NCBI GenBank assembly: GCA_905620445.1
Contig: CAJQTP010000020.1
Coordinates: 1 to 57,600, forward strand
Source: an uncultured Candidatus Thioglobus sp.
GTDB taxonomy: Bacteria > Pseudomonadota > Gammaproteobacteria > PS1 > Pseudothioglobaceae
Direction of reading: 5' to 3'
DNA: 57,600 nucleotides
Shown here: positions 1 through 11,194 of the stretch, piece after piece
Layout: each line of letters begins with the position of its first letter
How positions within the stretch are numbered: position 1 is the first letter of the stretch
Notes under the pieces: model-generated
The model's database searches: none
Told to the model about the DNA's origin: nothing
What the model saw: the letters and a program-made list of their open reading frames with translations, nothing else
Translations under genes and position numbers: made by a program

Positions 1-1
1 A

Positions 2-2140
2 AGCATCTTAGAGTGTATTCCTCCTGCATCTGAAATTGCAGATCTTAGAATTTTAGGCAAAGATTTAAACTTTATTCAAGCAATGACTAAAAGAGCTGAT
101 GACTTAACATCTCAAGCTCTTAGTGCCACTGATTACTCCCAGTTGGTTAAAATATCAGATAGCTTTACTAAACTTACTGACAGAGCAGAAGCTAAAACCA
201 AAACTTTAAAAGAGTTAGCGAATGATTCTAACCCCTTAACTGAAGTAAATAGCTCTGCAGAGCTGCTTGAAAAAGTTCAATTATTAGCTCAAACACTCGA
301 AACTAAAACTCAAGAACTTTCGAGTCAATATAAATCAAATGAAAATTCTTTAATTGACTCATATGGAGGCTCACTTAATGAGCTCATCAATAGAGTTGAT
401 TCAATCAGCTCGGCTGATGGTGTTGTCTCAGTATTTCCTGAACTTGAATCTTTGTTTAAGACCATTGATGAAAATATTCGTTATTTAAATAATAGTGCTG
501 AGTCACAGGGTATTGCAGATAAAGTTCAAGAACTTTCAAAAGGCTTTGCAGATAAAGCAGAGCAATATAATGATGCTTTTTTAAGTGAAATGGGCTCACA
601 AATAGCGTTATTAAATGAAAAAATCTATACATTAAAAGCTAATATAGACTACCTTAGCTCCAACTCCAATCTTCAGTTGCATTTAGATCAGCTTTCTCAA
701 ATAAGAGAGCAAGTTAATGCTTCAGCGCCAATATATAAAAATTTTCCTGGTGTTAGGGATATGATTTTCAATCTAGATACATTGAGTATTTCAACGCATG
801 CCAAAGTTACAGAAATGGTAAATAGTAATGAAATTGTATCTGACTTAATACCCTTAATAAATGATCCTGAGGCTCTCTCTAGAGCAGTCAAAGAAGCTGC
901 TATTAGAACTAATGTTAGTACAGTTGAGAGTGTGCTAATGCCACTAACATCAAAAGCTAATGAGCTCAGTGCAAAAGTAATTGAATTAGCAGGTAGATAC
1001 GATGCTGGTAATTATGGTGACATAAAACTAAGAGCGGTAGCAAGCTTTGATAAAACTGTAGAAAGGCTTGACAGGCAGTATATATCAGTTCGATCAACAG
1101 ATCCTGAGGCTCTTGGCATAAAAATTGAAGCGCTTTCTAACAACATAGAATCAAACATGGGGTCTATTCTTTCTGTTGATCCAGAATCTCAAGTAGAGTA
1201 TTTTTCCTCCATGAGTTCACGAGTTGGTGAATCAATAACTACTTCAGACTTTACTCTATTTGTTAATAATGTAATATCAATTCCAGGTGACGTGATGATG
1301 AGCTCTCGTAACTGTGTTGATGCTGCCTTTAAAGACTTTACAAGAGAGTTTGGGAGCAATATTGAAGCATTCTTTGATCCATTAATGTTTTTTTTGGTTT
1401 GGTTGGAAAGATTGTTATTGTCCACACCATGGCCGGTTTTTCTTGCGGTAGCAGGTATTCTAGCTTGGCTTGGCGCACGAAGTATTAAGGTCTCAATTTC
1501 AGTTATGCTTGCATTCTTTGCAATTGGATTTCTTGATATGTGGGATCCCATGATATCAACTGTGACAATGATTTCAGCTGCAACTCTTCTATGTTTGACC
1601 TTAGGTATGCCGCTTGGAGTATGGATGTCAAAGTCTGAAAGAGCGCAATCGTGGATAACTCCAGTACTGGATATTATGCAAACAATTCCTCCCTTTGTGT
1701 ATCTTATACCTGTTGTTATGATGTTAGGTATTGGTAAGGTGCCTGGATTAATTGCAGTTTGTATTTACGCTATGCCGCCTATTGTGAGACTAACAAATTT
1801 AGGTATACGGTTAGTTGATAAAGAAGCCATGGAGGCAGCAGATGCATTTGGTGCAACGTATAGGCAACGATTATTTATGGTACAAATTCCACTTGCTCTA
1901 CCAAATATTTTTGCTGGGATAAATCAGACTATTATGATGGCGCTAGCGATGGTTGTTATTGCTTCAATGATTGGAGTGGCAGGACTTGGACTGCCAGTGC
2001 TTCAGGCTGTTCAAAACCAATACTTATCAATGGGTACTCTAAATGGACTTGCAATTGTTGCTCTAGCAGTAATATTTGATAGAGTTTCTCAAGCGTTTGG
2101 TACTCGGATTCAAAAACACCGCTCTGGAGATGTGCTATGA
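2..2140 (+). CDS. Glycine betaine/proline-type ABC transporter permease (ProW-like) with a very long N-terminal helical/coiled-coil region; 5' end lies outside the window
   Basis: The listed ORF (83..2140) stays open in frame back to position 2 with no stop, so the ATG at 83 is probably internal. The C-terminal ~270 aa has BPD-permease features (TPVLDIMQTIPPFVYLIPVVMMLGIGKVPG...AADAFGATYRQRLFMVQIPLALPNIFAGINQ). ATGA overlap with a ProV-like ATPase. Confidence 0.88.
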   Translation, partial: SILECIPPASEIADLRILGKDLNFIQAMTKRADDLTSQALSATDYSQLVKISDSFTKLTDRAEAKTKTLKELANDSNPLTEVNSSAELLEKVQLLAQTLETKTQELSSQYKSNENSLIDSYGGSLNELINRVDSISSADGVVSVFPELESLFKTIDENIRYLNNSAESQGIADKVQELSKGFADKAEQYNDAFLSEMGSQIALLNEKIYTLKANIDYLSSNSNLQLHLDQLSQIREQVNASAPIYKNFPGVRDMIFNLDTLSISTHAKVTEMVNSNEIVSDLIPLINDPEALSRAVKEAAIRTNVSTVESVLMPLTSKANELSAKVIELAGRYDAGNYGDIKLRAVASFDKTVERLDRQYISVRSTDPEALGIKIEALSNNIESNMGSILSVDPESQVEYFSSMSSRVGESITTSDFTLFVNNVISIPGDVMMSSRNCVDAAFKDFTREFGSNIEAFFDPLMFFLVWLERLLLSTPWPVFLAVAGILAWLGARSIKVSISVMLAFFAIGFLDMWDPMISTVTMISAATLLCLTLGMPLGVWMSKSERAQSWITPVLDIMQTIPPFVYLIPVVMMLGIGKVPGLIAVCIYAMPPIVRLTNLGIRLVDKEAMEAADAFGATYRQRLFMVQIPLALPNIFAGINQTIMMALAMVVIASMIGVAGLGLPVLQAVQNQYLSMGTLNGLAIVALAVIFDRVSQAFGTRIQKHRSGDVL

Positions 2141-3171
2141 CGCAGGATATAAAAATCAAAATTTCAAATTTAACTAAGATTTTTGGACCTAAAGCAGACT
2201 CTGTCATAAAGTATGTTGACAACGGAATGGGAAAAGACGATCTCCTTAAGGATCATCAACATGTCCTTGGGTTGAGTAATATTAACCTTGATCTAGCAAA
2301 TAAGAATATTGAAGTTATTATGGGTCTCTCTGGTTCTGGAAAGTCCACATTGATTCGTCACATTAATCGACTTATTGAGCCTACTGCTGGTTCTATTATG
2401 ATTGGTGGTGAGGATGTAATTAAAATGCCTATGGAGCAGCTTCGTAAGTTTAGACAGCAAAAAACAGCGATGGTTTTTCAAAGTTTTGCATTACTGCCCC
2501 ATAAAACAATTATGGATAATGTTTGCCTAGGTATCCATTTACAAGGCATTAAAGGTGATGATGCTATTAAAAAAGCAAAAAAATGGATTGACCGAGTAGG
2601 ATTATCTGGCTATGAGAATCGCTACCCATCTCAACTTTCTGGTGGAATGCAGCAGCGCGTTGGACTAGCAAGAGCTTTAACTTGTGATACTGAAATATTA
2701 ATGATGGATGAGGCTTTTAGTGCCCTTGACCCTCTAATTCGAAGTGATATGCAAGATTTACTCCTAGAGCTTCAAAAAGAGCTTCACAAGACAATTGTTT
2801 TCATTACTCATGATCTTGATGAGGCGCTTAAGATTGGTGATCGTATCGCTATTTTGAATGGTGGTGAGTTGGTTCAGCATGGAACAACGCAGGAAATTTT
2901 AATGACGCCTGCCGATGACTATGTAAGGGACTTTGTGAAAAAAGTAAATCGCTCTCATGTACTTCAAACAAAATCTGTAATGACAGATCTTAAACCATCA
3001 AAGGACTCTATGACAATAGCAGTTGATGAGATGGACTCAGTCGATTCTGCTTTATGTGAAATGCTTCGTGAAAATGCCGACTGTTGTATTGTTCAAGATT
3101 CAAGTGGCTCAGTTGTAGGTTATTTAAATAAGAAAGATATTGCTGAAGTTGTTAAGCCTTTAGAAGCTTAA
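2137..3171 (+). CDS. proV: Glycine betaine/proline ABC transporter ATP-binding protein (ProV-like)
   Basis: Walker [10 protein letters not shown], signature LSGGMQQRVGLARAL, Walker B ILMMDEAFSALDPLIR, C-terminal CBS-like tail; overlaps the upstream permease. Confidence 0.9.
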   Translation: MTQDIKIKISNLTKIFGPKADSVIKYVDNGMGKDDLLKDHQHVLGLSNINLDLANKNIEVIMGLSGSGKSTLIRHINRLIEPTAGSIMIGGEDVIKMPMEQLRKFRQQKTAMVFQSFALLPHKTIMDNVCLGIHLQGIKGDDAIKKAKKWIDRVGLSGYENRYPSQLSGGMQQRVGLARALTCDTEILMMDEAFSALDPLIRSDMQDLLLELQKELHKTIVFITHDLDEALKIGDRIAILNGGELVQHGTTQEILMTPADDYVRDFVKKVNRSHVLQTKSVMTDLKPSKDSMTIAVDEMDSVDSALCEMLRENADCCIVQDSSGSVVGYLNKKDIAEVVKPLEA

Positions 3172-3175
3172 AGCT

Positions 3176-4744
3176 TCAATTTTCTCTTGTAGAGCTAAAG
3201 GTTAAATCTGGGTGGCGCTCGATTGTAAGCTGAAGATTGACCATACTTGGAGCTAAGTAAGAAAGCATTCCAGCGCTATCAATTGCTACATTATTTCCTG
3301 CTTTTATTTTAAGCTGATCGATATCTTTATCAAGACCAGTAACCCATCTTGCTGTAGCTACATTTATCGTTTCGAATTGACAGTCCACCCCGTACTCATA
3401 TTTAAGTCTATGCGCAACGACATCAAATTGAAGTATACCAACAGCCCCTAAAATTTGAGAGCTATTAGAAATCGGTCTAAATACTTGAGTCGCACCTTCT
3501 TCTGAGAGTTGATCTAGGCCTTTTTGTAGTGCTTTAGCTTTTAGAGGGTCCTTGAGTTGTGCTCTTCTAAAAAGCTCTGGAGCAAAGTTAGGGATACCTT
3601 GGAAGTTAATTTTCTCGCCTTGAGTAAAAGTGTCTCCAATACTAATCCCTCCATGATTATGAATTCCTATGACGTCTCCAGCATAGGCTACTTCAGTTGA
3701 GCTTCTTTCACGAGACATAAAGGTTACAGCATTTGCAATTTTTATTTGCTTTCCTGTTGGCACTTGAAGAACCTTCATTCCTTTCTGATACTCTCCGCTG
3801 ACAATGCGCATAAAAGCCAATCTGTCATGGTGTTTAGGGTCCATATTAGCTTGGATTTTAAAGATAAATCCAGTGAGTTTACCTTCTTCAGGAAGCACCT
3901 TTCTAGTATCACTTTGCCTGCTTTGAGGGATTGGAGCATATTTGATAAATCCATCTAGCAAATTTTCAATACCAAAGTTATTGATTGCTGAGCCAAAAAA
4001 TACGGGCGTCTGTTTACCCTCTAGAAAATCATTTAAGTTAAAAGGATTAGTTGTTCCGCTAATGAGTTCAATTTCATCTCGGGCTTCTTGTGCCAAATCT
4101 TCGCCCAAAATTTCATCAAGCTGAAGATTGTCAATTCCTTCAATAATTGTGTTGTCACCTATATTTGCATTTTTACCGCTTTCAAACAAATAAACTTTAT
4201 TTTCTAGAAGATGAAAAACCCCTTTGAAGCCTTTGCCCATACCAATTGGCCATGTAATTGGTGAGCATTCAATATTGAGCACTGATTCAACTTCATCCAA
4301 TAAGTCAATAGGCTCACGACCTTCACGGTCCATCTTATTGATAAAAGTGATAATTGGCGTATCACGTAGTCTGCATACTTCCATTAATTTAATCGTTCTT
4401 TGCTCAACACCTTTGGCGACATCAATAACCATCAAGGCAGAGTCCACAGCAGTTAATGTGCGGTAAGTATCCTCAGAAAAGTCTTCATGACCCGGAGTGT
4501 CTAGTAAATTAATAACGTGATTATCATAAGGGAACTGCATCACAGATGAAGTAATAGAAATGCCTCTTTCTTTTTCCATTTCCATCCAATCACTTGTAGC
4601 ATGACTATCAGCTTTTCTTGCCTTTACGCTTCCTGCAGTTTTAATAGCGCCACCATAAAGTAATAATTTTTCAGTGACTGTCGTCTTTCCAGCATCGGGG
4701 TGTGAAATGATCGCAAATGTGCGACGTTTAGAAGTTTCGGACAT
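3176..4744 (-). CDS. prfC: Peptide chain release factor 3
   Basis: 522 aa GTPase with [34 protein letters not shown] and [16 protein letters not shown], typical RF3. Confidence 0.95.
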   Translation of the reverse strand: MSETSKRRTFAIISHPDAGKTTVTEKLLLYGGAIKTAGSVKARKADSHATSDWMEMEKERGISITSSVMQFPYDNHVINLLDTPGHEDFSEDTYRTLTAVDSALMVIDVAKGVEQRTIKLMEVCRLRDTPIITFINKMDREGREPIDLLDEVESVLNIECSPITWPIGMGKGFKGVFHLLENKVYLFESGKNANIGDNTIIEGIDNLQLDEILGEDLAQEARDEIELISGTTNPFNLNDFLEGKQTPVFFGSAINNFGIENLLDGFIKYAPIPQSRQSDTRKVLPEEGKLTGFIFKIQANMDPKHHDRLAFMRIVSGEYQKGMKVLQVPTGKQIKIANAVTFMSRERSSTEVAYAGDVIGIHNHGGISIGDTFTQGEKINFQGIPNFAPELFRRAQLKDPLKAKALQKGLDQLSEEGATQVFRPISNSSQILGAVGILQFDVVAHRLKYEYGVDCQFETINVATARWVTGLDKDIDQLKIKAGNNVAIDSAGMLSYLAPSMVNLQLTIERHPDLTFSSTREN

Positions 4745-4749
4745 AATGC

Positions 4750-5316
4750 TTATGCCTTTGGCAGAGTAACGCCAGTCTGACCTTGGTATTTACCATTTCT
4801 ATCTTTATATGAAGTTTCACAGACCTCGTCAGACTCAAAAAATAGCATTTGGGCAACTCCCTCGTTGGCATATATTTTTGCTGGTAAAGGTGTCGTATTA
4901 GAAAACTCTAGTGTGACATGTCCTTCCCATTCTGGCTCAAGTGGCGTGACATTAACAATAATGCCGCATCTTGCGTATGTTGATTTTCCAAGACAGATAA
5001 CAAGTGTGGAGCGAGGAATTTTAAAGTATTCAACTGTTCTTGCTAGCGCAAAAGAATTTGGCGGAATAATGCATTCATCTGAATCGATCTCAACAAAGCT
5101 TTTGGCATTAAAATTCTTAGGGTCAACAATATTGTGATTAATATTAGTAAATATTTTAAATTCGGTGGAGCAGCGTACGTCATAGCCATAGCTTGAGGTG
5201 CCATAAGAGATTATCTTTTGATCATCTGATTGGCGTACTTGTTTTGGCTCAAATGGATGAATCATACCATTTTCAAGAGACATTTTACGAATCCATTTAT
5301 CTGATTTTATACTCAT
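4750..5316 (-). CDS. dcd: dCTP deaminase
   Basis: 188 aa; [28 protein letters not shown]-like and [11 protein letters not shown] motifs. Confidence 0.95.
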   Translation of the reverse strand: MSIKSDKWIRKMSLENGMIHPFEPKQVRQSDDQKIISYGTSSYGYDVRCSTEFKIFTNINHNIVDPKNFNAKSFVEIDSDECIIPPNSFALARTVEYFKIPRSTLVICLGKSTYARCGIIVNVTPLEPEWEGHVTLEFSNTTPLPAKIYANEGVAQMLFFESDEVCETSYKDRNGKYQGQTGVTLPKA

Positions 5317-5350
5317 GAATCGGTATTTTACAGTGCGTAAACAATCAACA

Positions 5351-6436
5351 TTATCGAATCTTTATGCTGGCTAAACTAATTAGAACCAAAATCAAGGTAA
5401 TTATCCAGAACCTAACAATAATTTTTGGCTCTTTAAGACCCTTTTTTTCATAGTGATGATGAATTGGCGCCATTAAAAAGAATCTTTTCTGAGTTCGTTT
5501 AAAGTAGCCTATTTGAATAATCACTGATAAGGTCTCGGCAACGAATATACCGCCCATTAGAATTAATAATATCTCTTGGTGAACAATAATAGCGATAACG
5601 CCTAAGATTGCGCCCAAAGATAGCGATCCAGTATCGCCCATAAATATTTCAGCTGGGTAGGTATTAAACCAAAGAAATCCAAAACCAGCTCCTACTAATG
5701 CTGCGCATAATACGAATATTTCACCTGTTCCCGGCATGAATGGCATATTAAGATAGCCCGAGAAATTATAATTTCCCCCAATATAAGCAAAAACTGCCAG
5801 CGCACCACTAATTAAAATAACAGGCATGATTGCTAAGCCATCTAGACCGTCTGTAAGATTGACAGAATTAGAGCTTCCAACAAGTGCAAACCAGCCAATA
5901 ATCAAAAAGGCAAGTGCATTAAGCGGAATAATAAGGTCCTTAAAGAATGGAACTAAAAGTTCTGCGCCAATTGTTTTAGAATTTAAGCTAAGTAGCCATA
6001 CACAAATTAATATTGCACTAATTGACTGCGCTGCAATTTTTTGTCTTCGACTGAGACCATCTGAGTTTTGTTTTTTAATTTTAAGATAGTCATCGATAAA
6101 GCCAATTGAGCTAAAAAGAAGAGCTGTAACAATTACTATCCAGAGGAAGGGGTTGTTCCAGTCTCCCCAGATAAGAACACTGATAAAAAAAGCAAAAAGT
6201 ATAAGTACTCCTCCCATAGTTGGAGTTCCTTGCTTTTCTAGGTGAGTTTCTGGACCGTCCTCACGAACCACTTGACCAATTTGATAGTGCTGTAGTTTTG
6301 AAATAATCCATTTTCCAAGAACTAATGTAATGAGAAGGGCGGTCATCATTGCAAAGACAGCTCTTACAGTTAAATAGCTTAAAACATTAAAGCCAGTATC
6401 TAGTGTGGAAAGGAAGCTTAATATTTCTAGAAACAT
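5351..6436 (-). CDS. mraY: Phospho-N-acetylmuramoyl-pentapeptide-transferase
   Basis: 361 aa polytopic protein; [32 protein letters not shown] and [12 protein letters not shown] motifs. Confidence 0.95.
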   Translation of the reverse strand: MFLEILSFLSTLDTGFNVLSYLTVRAVFAMMTALLITLVLGKWIISKLQHYQIGQVVREDGPETHLEKQGTPTMGGVLILFAFFISVLIWGDWNNPFLWIVIVTALLFSSIGFIDDYLKIKKQNSDGLSRRQKIAAQSISAILICVWLLSLNSKTIGAELLVPFFKDLIIPLNALAFLIIGWFALVGSSNSVNLTDGLDGLAIMPVILISGALAVFAYIGGNYNFSGYLNMPFMPGTGEIFVLCAALVGAGFGFLWFNTYPAEIFMGDTGSLSLGAILGVIAIIVHQEILLILMGGIFVAETLSVIIQIGYFKRTQKRFFLMAPIHHHYEKKGLKEPKIIVRFWIITLILVLISLASIKIR

Positions 6437-6439
6437 TTT

Positions 6440-7432
6440 TTATTTATCCTTTGCAGAAATTAGAATTAGCTCAAATATTATGAATGAGTCTTGAGGTATA
6501 TTGCCGCTTGGAGCATCACCAAATACATATTCATAAGTTGCAATAATAGTGCGCTCTTCTCCAATTGTCATTGCTTGAGTATTTTCCTCAATAATTCTAA
6601 TTATTTCACCACTTCCAAGTGTGAGGTCAATTGGACTTCCTGGCGCGCGCATTATTTGTCCACTGTTAGCTTTGAGCGCTACATCTAATGAAACAAGCTG
6701 GCCATTGGTTGCTAGATTGCCATCACCTTTCTTATTAATTCTTGTAAAGTATCCTAAATCATTTTTTGTAGCATCAGGATAAGTGGAGAAGGCAAAGTCT
6801 TCAAAGTCAATTTGACGCAAGGCTTGTTGAGCAATGATTCCTTCATTTGCTCTTGTCAAAAGATCATTAAATGCACCCTCATTAGCAATAAAATTATTTG
6901 CATCATCACCAGAACGCTCAATTTTTACAGCCTCCAGAGTGTCACCTTGTTTGATGGAGTTTACAACTTCCATCCCCTCAACGACATGACCAAAAACAGT
7001 ATGCTTTCCATCTAGCCATGGAGTAGGCACATGAGTTATAAAAAATTGTGATCCATTGGTTGCCGGCCCAGAGTTAGCCATTGATAGTACGCCAGGTTTG
7101 TCATGCATTAAGTCAGTAAATTCATCTGCAAACCTATAGCCAGGTCCGCCAGTACCATCTCCTTTTGGATCTCCACCTTGAATCATAAAGTCATCTATTA
7201 CTCTATGAAAAGATATCCCATCATAAAAAGGAACGCCAATATCCTTGTTACTTTTTTTAGTGCCTTCTGATAATGCAATAAAGTTGATTACAGTGAGCGG
7301 TGCTTTTTTATATGCCAGCTCAACAACTATTTTTCCCTTGTTGGTTTGCAAATGTGCATAAATTCCATCATTAGTTGCCGCAAATGAAATAGAAGATAAT
7401 AATAAGGAAAAAACAACTAAAAGTATTCTCAT
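6440..7432 (-). CDS. Exported cyclophilin-type peptidyl-prolyl isomerase with a C-terminal FKBP-like domain
   Basis: Cyclophilin core ([51 protein letters not shown]) followed by an FKBP-like segment ([59 protein letters not shown]). The signal peptide supports the ATG at 7432 rather than 7474. Confidence 0.88.
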   Translation of the reverse strand: MRILLVVFSLLLSSISFAATNDGIYAHLQTNKGKIVVELAYKKAPLTVINFIALSEGTKKSNKDIGVPFYDGISFHRVIDDFMIQGGDPKGDGTGGPGYRFADEFTDLMHDKPGVLSMANSGPATNGSQFFITHVPTPWLDGKHTVFGHVVEGMEVVNSIKQGDTLEAVKIERSGDDANNFIANEGAFNDLLTRANEGIIAQQALRQIDFEDFAFSTYPDATKNDLGYFTRINKKGDGNLATNGQLVSLDVALKANSGQIMRAPGSPIDLTLGSGEIIRIIEENTQAMTIGEERTIIATYEYVFGDAPSGNIPQDSFIIFELILISAKDK

Positions 7433-7569
7433 AATAACCCTAGAAATAAAATGATTAATGATACCCAAAATCATCTTTATTTTTGCTCTGATACGTTAAA
7501 ATATGTGTCTTTTAAAAAGAAAATACAACTACCTTGGTTGTATTAAATTAATATCTAAGTTGAGGGTGA

Positions 7570-7818
<249 letters not shown>

Positions 7819-7822
7819 AGTT

Positions 7823-8932
7823 TTATATCGTCTTTTTTAGTGCACTCAAGCAAAGCTCTATATTCTCTTTTCTTGAAGTGTAGCCCATGAGTCCAATTCG
7901 CCAGATCTTTCCTGCCAAGTTGCCAAGGCCAGCACCAATTTCCATATTGTAATCGTTTAGCAAAGAAGAGCGAACTTCAGCATCATTTACTCCTTCAGGA
8001 ATGAACACACTATTTAGTTGAGGCAGTCTGCTGGACTTTTCAACCAAGTAACTAATACCAAGCTCACCTAAGCCATCTCTAAGTAACTGGTGATTTTGTT
8101 GGTGCCGTTTCCATGAATCTTCAAGTCCCTCTTCACAAAGCATAACTAAAGATTCATGAAGGCCATATAGAGTATTTACTGGGGCTGTATGATGGTAAGC
8201 GCGCTTTGCCCCTTTACCCCAATAACCCATCACTAAGTTAAGGTCTAAAAACCAGCTTGTTACAGGTGTTTTTCGATTACTTATTTTATGTGTCGCTTTT
8301 TCACTAAAGCTAACTGGTGACAACCCTGGCATTGCAGAAAGACATTTTTGGGAGCCTGAATAGATCGCATCAATACCCCAATCGTCGACTCTTAATTCTG
8401 AGCCAGCTAATGAGGTTACTGCATCAACAATAGTTAAGCAGTTGTGCTTATTTGCAATTTCACATAGTAATTTTGCATCCGACAAGGCGCCTGTTGAAGT
8501 TTCTGCATGAACAAATGCAACAATTTTAGTATCAGGATTGTCAATGAGAGCTTGTTCAAGTTTTTGAGGACTAACAGGCATACCCCAATCGTCTTCAATA
8601 ATTATTGCTTGACCACCAATTCGAGTTACATTCTCTTTCATTCGAGATCCAAAAACACCATTGATACAGACTATAACCTTGTCTCCAGGCTCTACAAGAT
8701 TTACAAAGCAGGCTTCCATTCCAGCAGATCCAGGCGCTGATATAGGCATTGTTAGTGCATTTTCAGTCTTGAAAGCATATTGCAGCATTTCTTTAATTTC
8801 ATCCATCATCTCGATAAAAGCAGGATCTAGATGACCGATGGTTGTTTTTGCCATTGCATTAAGGATTCTTGGATGAACATCAGAGGGGCCAGGGCCCATA
8901 AGAGTTCTTGAAGGAGGGTTAAATGATTTCAT
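7823..8932 (-). CDS. Class V aminotransferase, serine/alanine--glyoxylate aminotransferase family
   Basis: 369 aa; GPGPSDVHPRIL start, PLP lysine region AIYSGSQKCLSAMPGLSPVSFS. Confidence 0.88.
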   Translation of the reverse strand: MKSFNPPSRTLMGPGPSDVHPRILNAMAKTTIGHLDPAFIEMMDEIKEMLQYAFKTENALTMPISAPGSAGMEACFVNLVEPGDKVIVCINGVFGSRMKENVTRIGGQAIIIEDDWGMPVSPQKLEQALIDNPDTKIVAFVHAETSTGALSDAKLLCEIANKHNCLTIVDAVTSLAGSELRVDDWGIDAIYSGSQKCLSAMPGLSPVSFSEKATHKISNRKTPVTSWFLDLNLVMGYWGKGAKRAYHHTAPVNTLYGLHESLVMLCEEGLEDSWKRHQQNHQLLRDGLGELGISYLVEKSSRLPQLNSVFIPEGVNDAEVRSSLLNDYNMEIGAGLGNLAGKIWRIGLMGYTSRKENIELCLSALKKTI

Positions 8933-9197
8933 AAGTTTTTTTTAAGGAAATATAATTAATAACTCTTTATAATGTTTTCAGTTCCGATTATTATCATAGA
9001 TTCTGTGTAAAGATTTTTTAATAATATTCATAGCGACTTGAACTATATTAATTGAGCCACTAATTAATTAAGTTACTATAGGCATAAGTTAATAGAGTGC
9101 ATCAACATTAATGTTTCATTCTATGAAACTAGATTTCATTTTATTTGATTTTTTAAAAAAAACAAGTTTTAACATTAATTATTTAAATGTAAGTTAT

Positions 9198-10628
9198 ATG
9201 TCTATAATTTCACAATTAACCAAGGCTTTGCCAAAAAATTCAGTCATATTTGGGGAAGAGAATACTCGCCCTTTCGAATGTGATGGACTTAGTGTTTATA
9301 AACAAAAACCCTTAGCTGTTGCTTTGCCTAGTAACGTTAACCAAATTAAAAAGGTTTTGGAGATTTGTAAGAAAAACAATACTCCTGTCGTTACAAGAGG
9401 CGCTGGAACTGGATTGTCTGGAGGCGCTTTGCCTCTTAAGGACAGCGTCGTTCTTGGGCTTTCAAAGTTAACTCGTGTTATATCTATTGATCTAGAAGCT
9501 CAAACAGCAATAGTTGAGCCAGGAGTGCGTAATATTGCTATTAGTGAGGCAGTTGAAGAGTATGGTTTGTATTATGCTCCCGATCCCTCTTCTCAAATAG
9601 CGTGCACTATTGGCGGAAACGTTGCAGAGAATTCAGGCGGCGTACATTGCCTTAAGTATGGACTAACTGTTCAAAACTTAGAGGCAGTAAAAATATTAAC
9701 AATAGACGGCGAAGAGCTACTTCTTTCGAGACAAGATGAAGGTATGGGTTTACTGGCATTAATGACTGGATCAGAAGGACTCTTGGGCGTTATATCTGAA
9801 ATTACCGTTAAGCTGACTAAAAAACCACAACAAGCAAAACTTATAATGGCCGGTTTTAATAGCGTTAGAGATTGTGCTAATGCAGTTGCATCAATTATTA
9901 AGATTGGCGTCATACCAGCTGGTTTGGAGATGATGGATCAATTTGCTATAGAGGCATCTGAAGCATTTGCTCAAGCAGGATACCCACTTGATGCTAAGGC
10001 ACTTTTACTGTGTGAGTTAGATGGCTCTGAAGACTTGGTAGAAGACGACTTAAATAAAGTAATGGGTATACTTTCTAAAGCGACTTCTGTAAGAGTTTCA
10101 GAAAACGAGGAGGAACGATTACTTTTCTGGAAGGGGAGGAAGTCAGCATTTCCTGCAGTTGGCAGACTGTCTCCAGATTATTATTGTATGGACGGAACTA
10201 TTCCAAAAAGGCATCTTGGTGATGTTCTTGAAAAAATTAATGACCTCTCAAAACATTATGGCCTTAGAGTTGCCAATGTTTTCCATGCCGGTGATGGTAA
10301 TTTACATCCCCTCATATTATATGATGCTGGGAAGCCAGGGGAGTTAGAGAAAACAGAGGCTTTTGGGATGGACATATTAAAGCTTTGCGTTGAAGTCGGC
10401 GGCTCAATAACTGGAGAGCATGGAGTTGGGGTTGAAAAGCTAGATGCAATGTGCCATCAATATAGTGCTGCTGAATTGGATGTTTTTCATCAAATTAAGG
10501 CTGCCTTTGACCCTCATGAACTTCTGAACCCAGGTAAGGCTGTGCCAACTCTTCATCGATGCGCTGAGTTAGGTAATATGCATGTCCACCATGGCAAGCT
10601 ACCTCATCCAGAATTGGAGCGATTCTGA
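9198..10628 (+). CDS. glcD: Glycolate oxidase subunit GlcD (FAD-linked oxidase)
   Basis: TRGAGTGLSGGALP FAD-binding motif, GDGNLHPLILYD, GGSITGEHGVGVEK, FDPHELLNPGK. Start taken at MSIISQL rather than the upstream ATG at 9111. Confidence 0.93.
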   Translation: MSIISQLTKALPKNSVIFGEENTRPFECDGLSVYKQKPLAVALPSNVNQIKKVLEICKKNNTPVVTRGAGTGLSGGALPLKDSVVLGLSKLTRVISIDLEAQTAIVEPGVRNIAISEAVEEYGLYYAPDPSSQIACTIGGNVAENSGGVHCLKYGLTVQNLEAVKILTIDGEELLLSRQDEGMGLLALMTGSEGLLGVISEITVKLTKKPQQAKLIMAGFNSVRDCANAVASIIKIGVIPAGLEMMDQFAIEASEAFAQAGYPLDAKALLLCELDGSEDLVEDDLNKVMGILSKATSVRVSENEEERLLFWKGRKSAFPAVGRLSPDYYCMDGTIPKRHLGDVLEKINDLSKHYGLRVANVFHAGDGNLHPLILYDAGKPGELEKTEAFGMDILKLCVEVGGSITGEHGVGVEKLDAMCHQYSAAELDVFHQIKAAFDPHELLNPGKAVPTLHRCAELGNMHVHHGKLPHPELERF

Positions 10629-10630
10629 TT

Positions 10631-11194
10631 ATGAGTTCAATTGCAGAGTTTCAGAAAAAAGTAAAGCATTCCCATCAGCTTAGGATTACTAATTATGGTG
10701 ATAGTTCTGATGAAGAGCTAGTGAATATGTCTTCTTATTCTGGCGTGGTTGAGTATTATCCTGAAGAGCTAGTAATAACGCTTAAAGCAGGCACAGTAAT
10801 TAAAGAAGTTAATAAAGAGCTTGCTAAAAATAATCAAGCATTTCCTTTTTTTATTGGAAATCCAGAGCAAACTATCGGCTCTTTGTACGCAACCTCTGGC
10901 GCTGAATTATCTGATAGTGTTCTGGGAGTTCAAATAGTTAATGGAAAAGGTGAGCTTCTAAATTTTGGCGGACAGGTAATGAAGAATGTTGCTGGATATG
11001 ACGTCTCTCGTCTTTTGGTTGGCTCTATGGGTAAGCTGGCAATTATAACTCAGATTAGTTTTAAAATTCTTCCAGGGAAAGCTGCTAAAAAATTTCAGCA
11101 AGAGGCACCAATAAAAAACAAAGAAAACTCACTAAGACTTATTTATGAGGCAAAGCTAAAAAAAGTTTTTGATCCTTATGGGATTTTTATCTAA
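10631..11194 (+). CDS. glcE: Short GlcE-like glycolate oxidase FAD-binding subunit
   Basis: Lies between glcD and glcF. FAD_binding_4-like segment (VVEYYPEELVITLKAGTVIKEVNKELA...GGQVMKNVAGYDVSRLLVGSMGKLAIITQISFKILP) followed directly by a GlcE-like C-terminus (KKVFDPYGIFI). Confidence 0.82.
   Translation: MSSIAEFQKKVKHSHQLRITNYGDSSDEELVNMSSYSGVVEYYPEELVITLKAGTVIKEVNKELAKNNQAFPFFIGNPEQTIGSLYATSGAELSDSVLGVQIVNGKGELLNFGGQVMKNVAGYDVSRLLVGSMGKLAIITQISFKILPGKAAKKFQQEAPIKNKENSLRLIYEAKLKKVFDPYGIFI

Noticed and set aside
1189-1551. Antisense ORF 120 aa inside the ProW-like gene
   Set aside because: No recognisable domain or start context; lies wholly in the sense permease CDS.
5351-6436. mraY outside a mur/fts cluster as a novel system
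   Set aside because: It is unusual placement, but a normal-looking housekeeping gene; operon rearrangement is sufficient explanation.
10631-11194. GlcE as a frameshifted pseudogene
   Set aside because: The normal C-terminal tail is retained in frame and glcF starts at the stop codon, so there is no hidden out-of-frame remainder.
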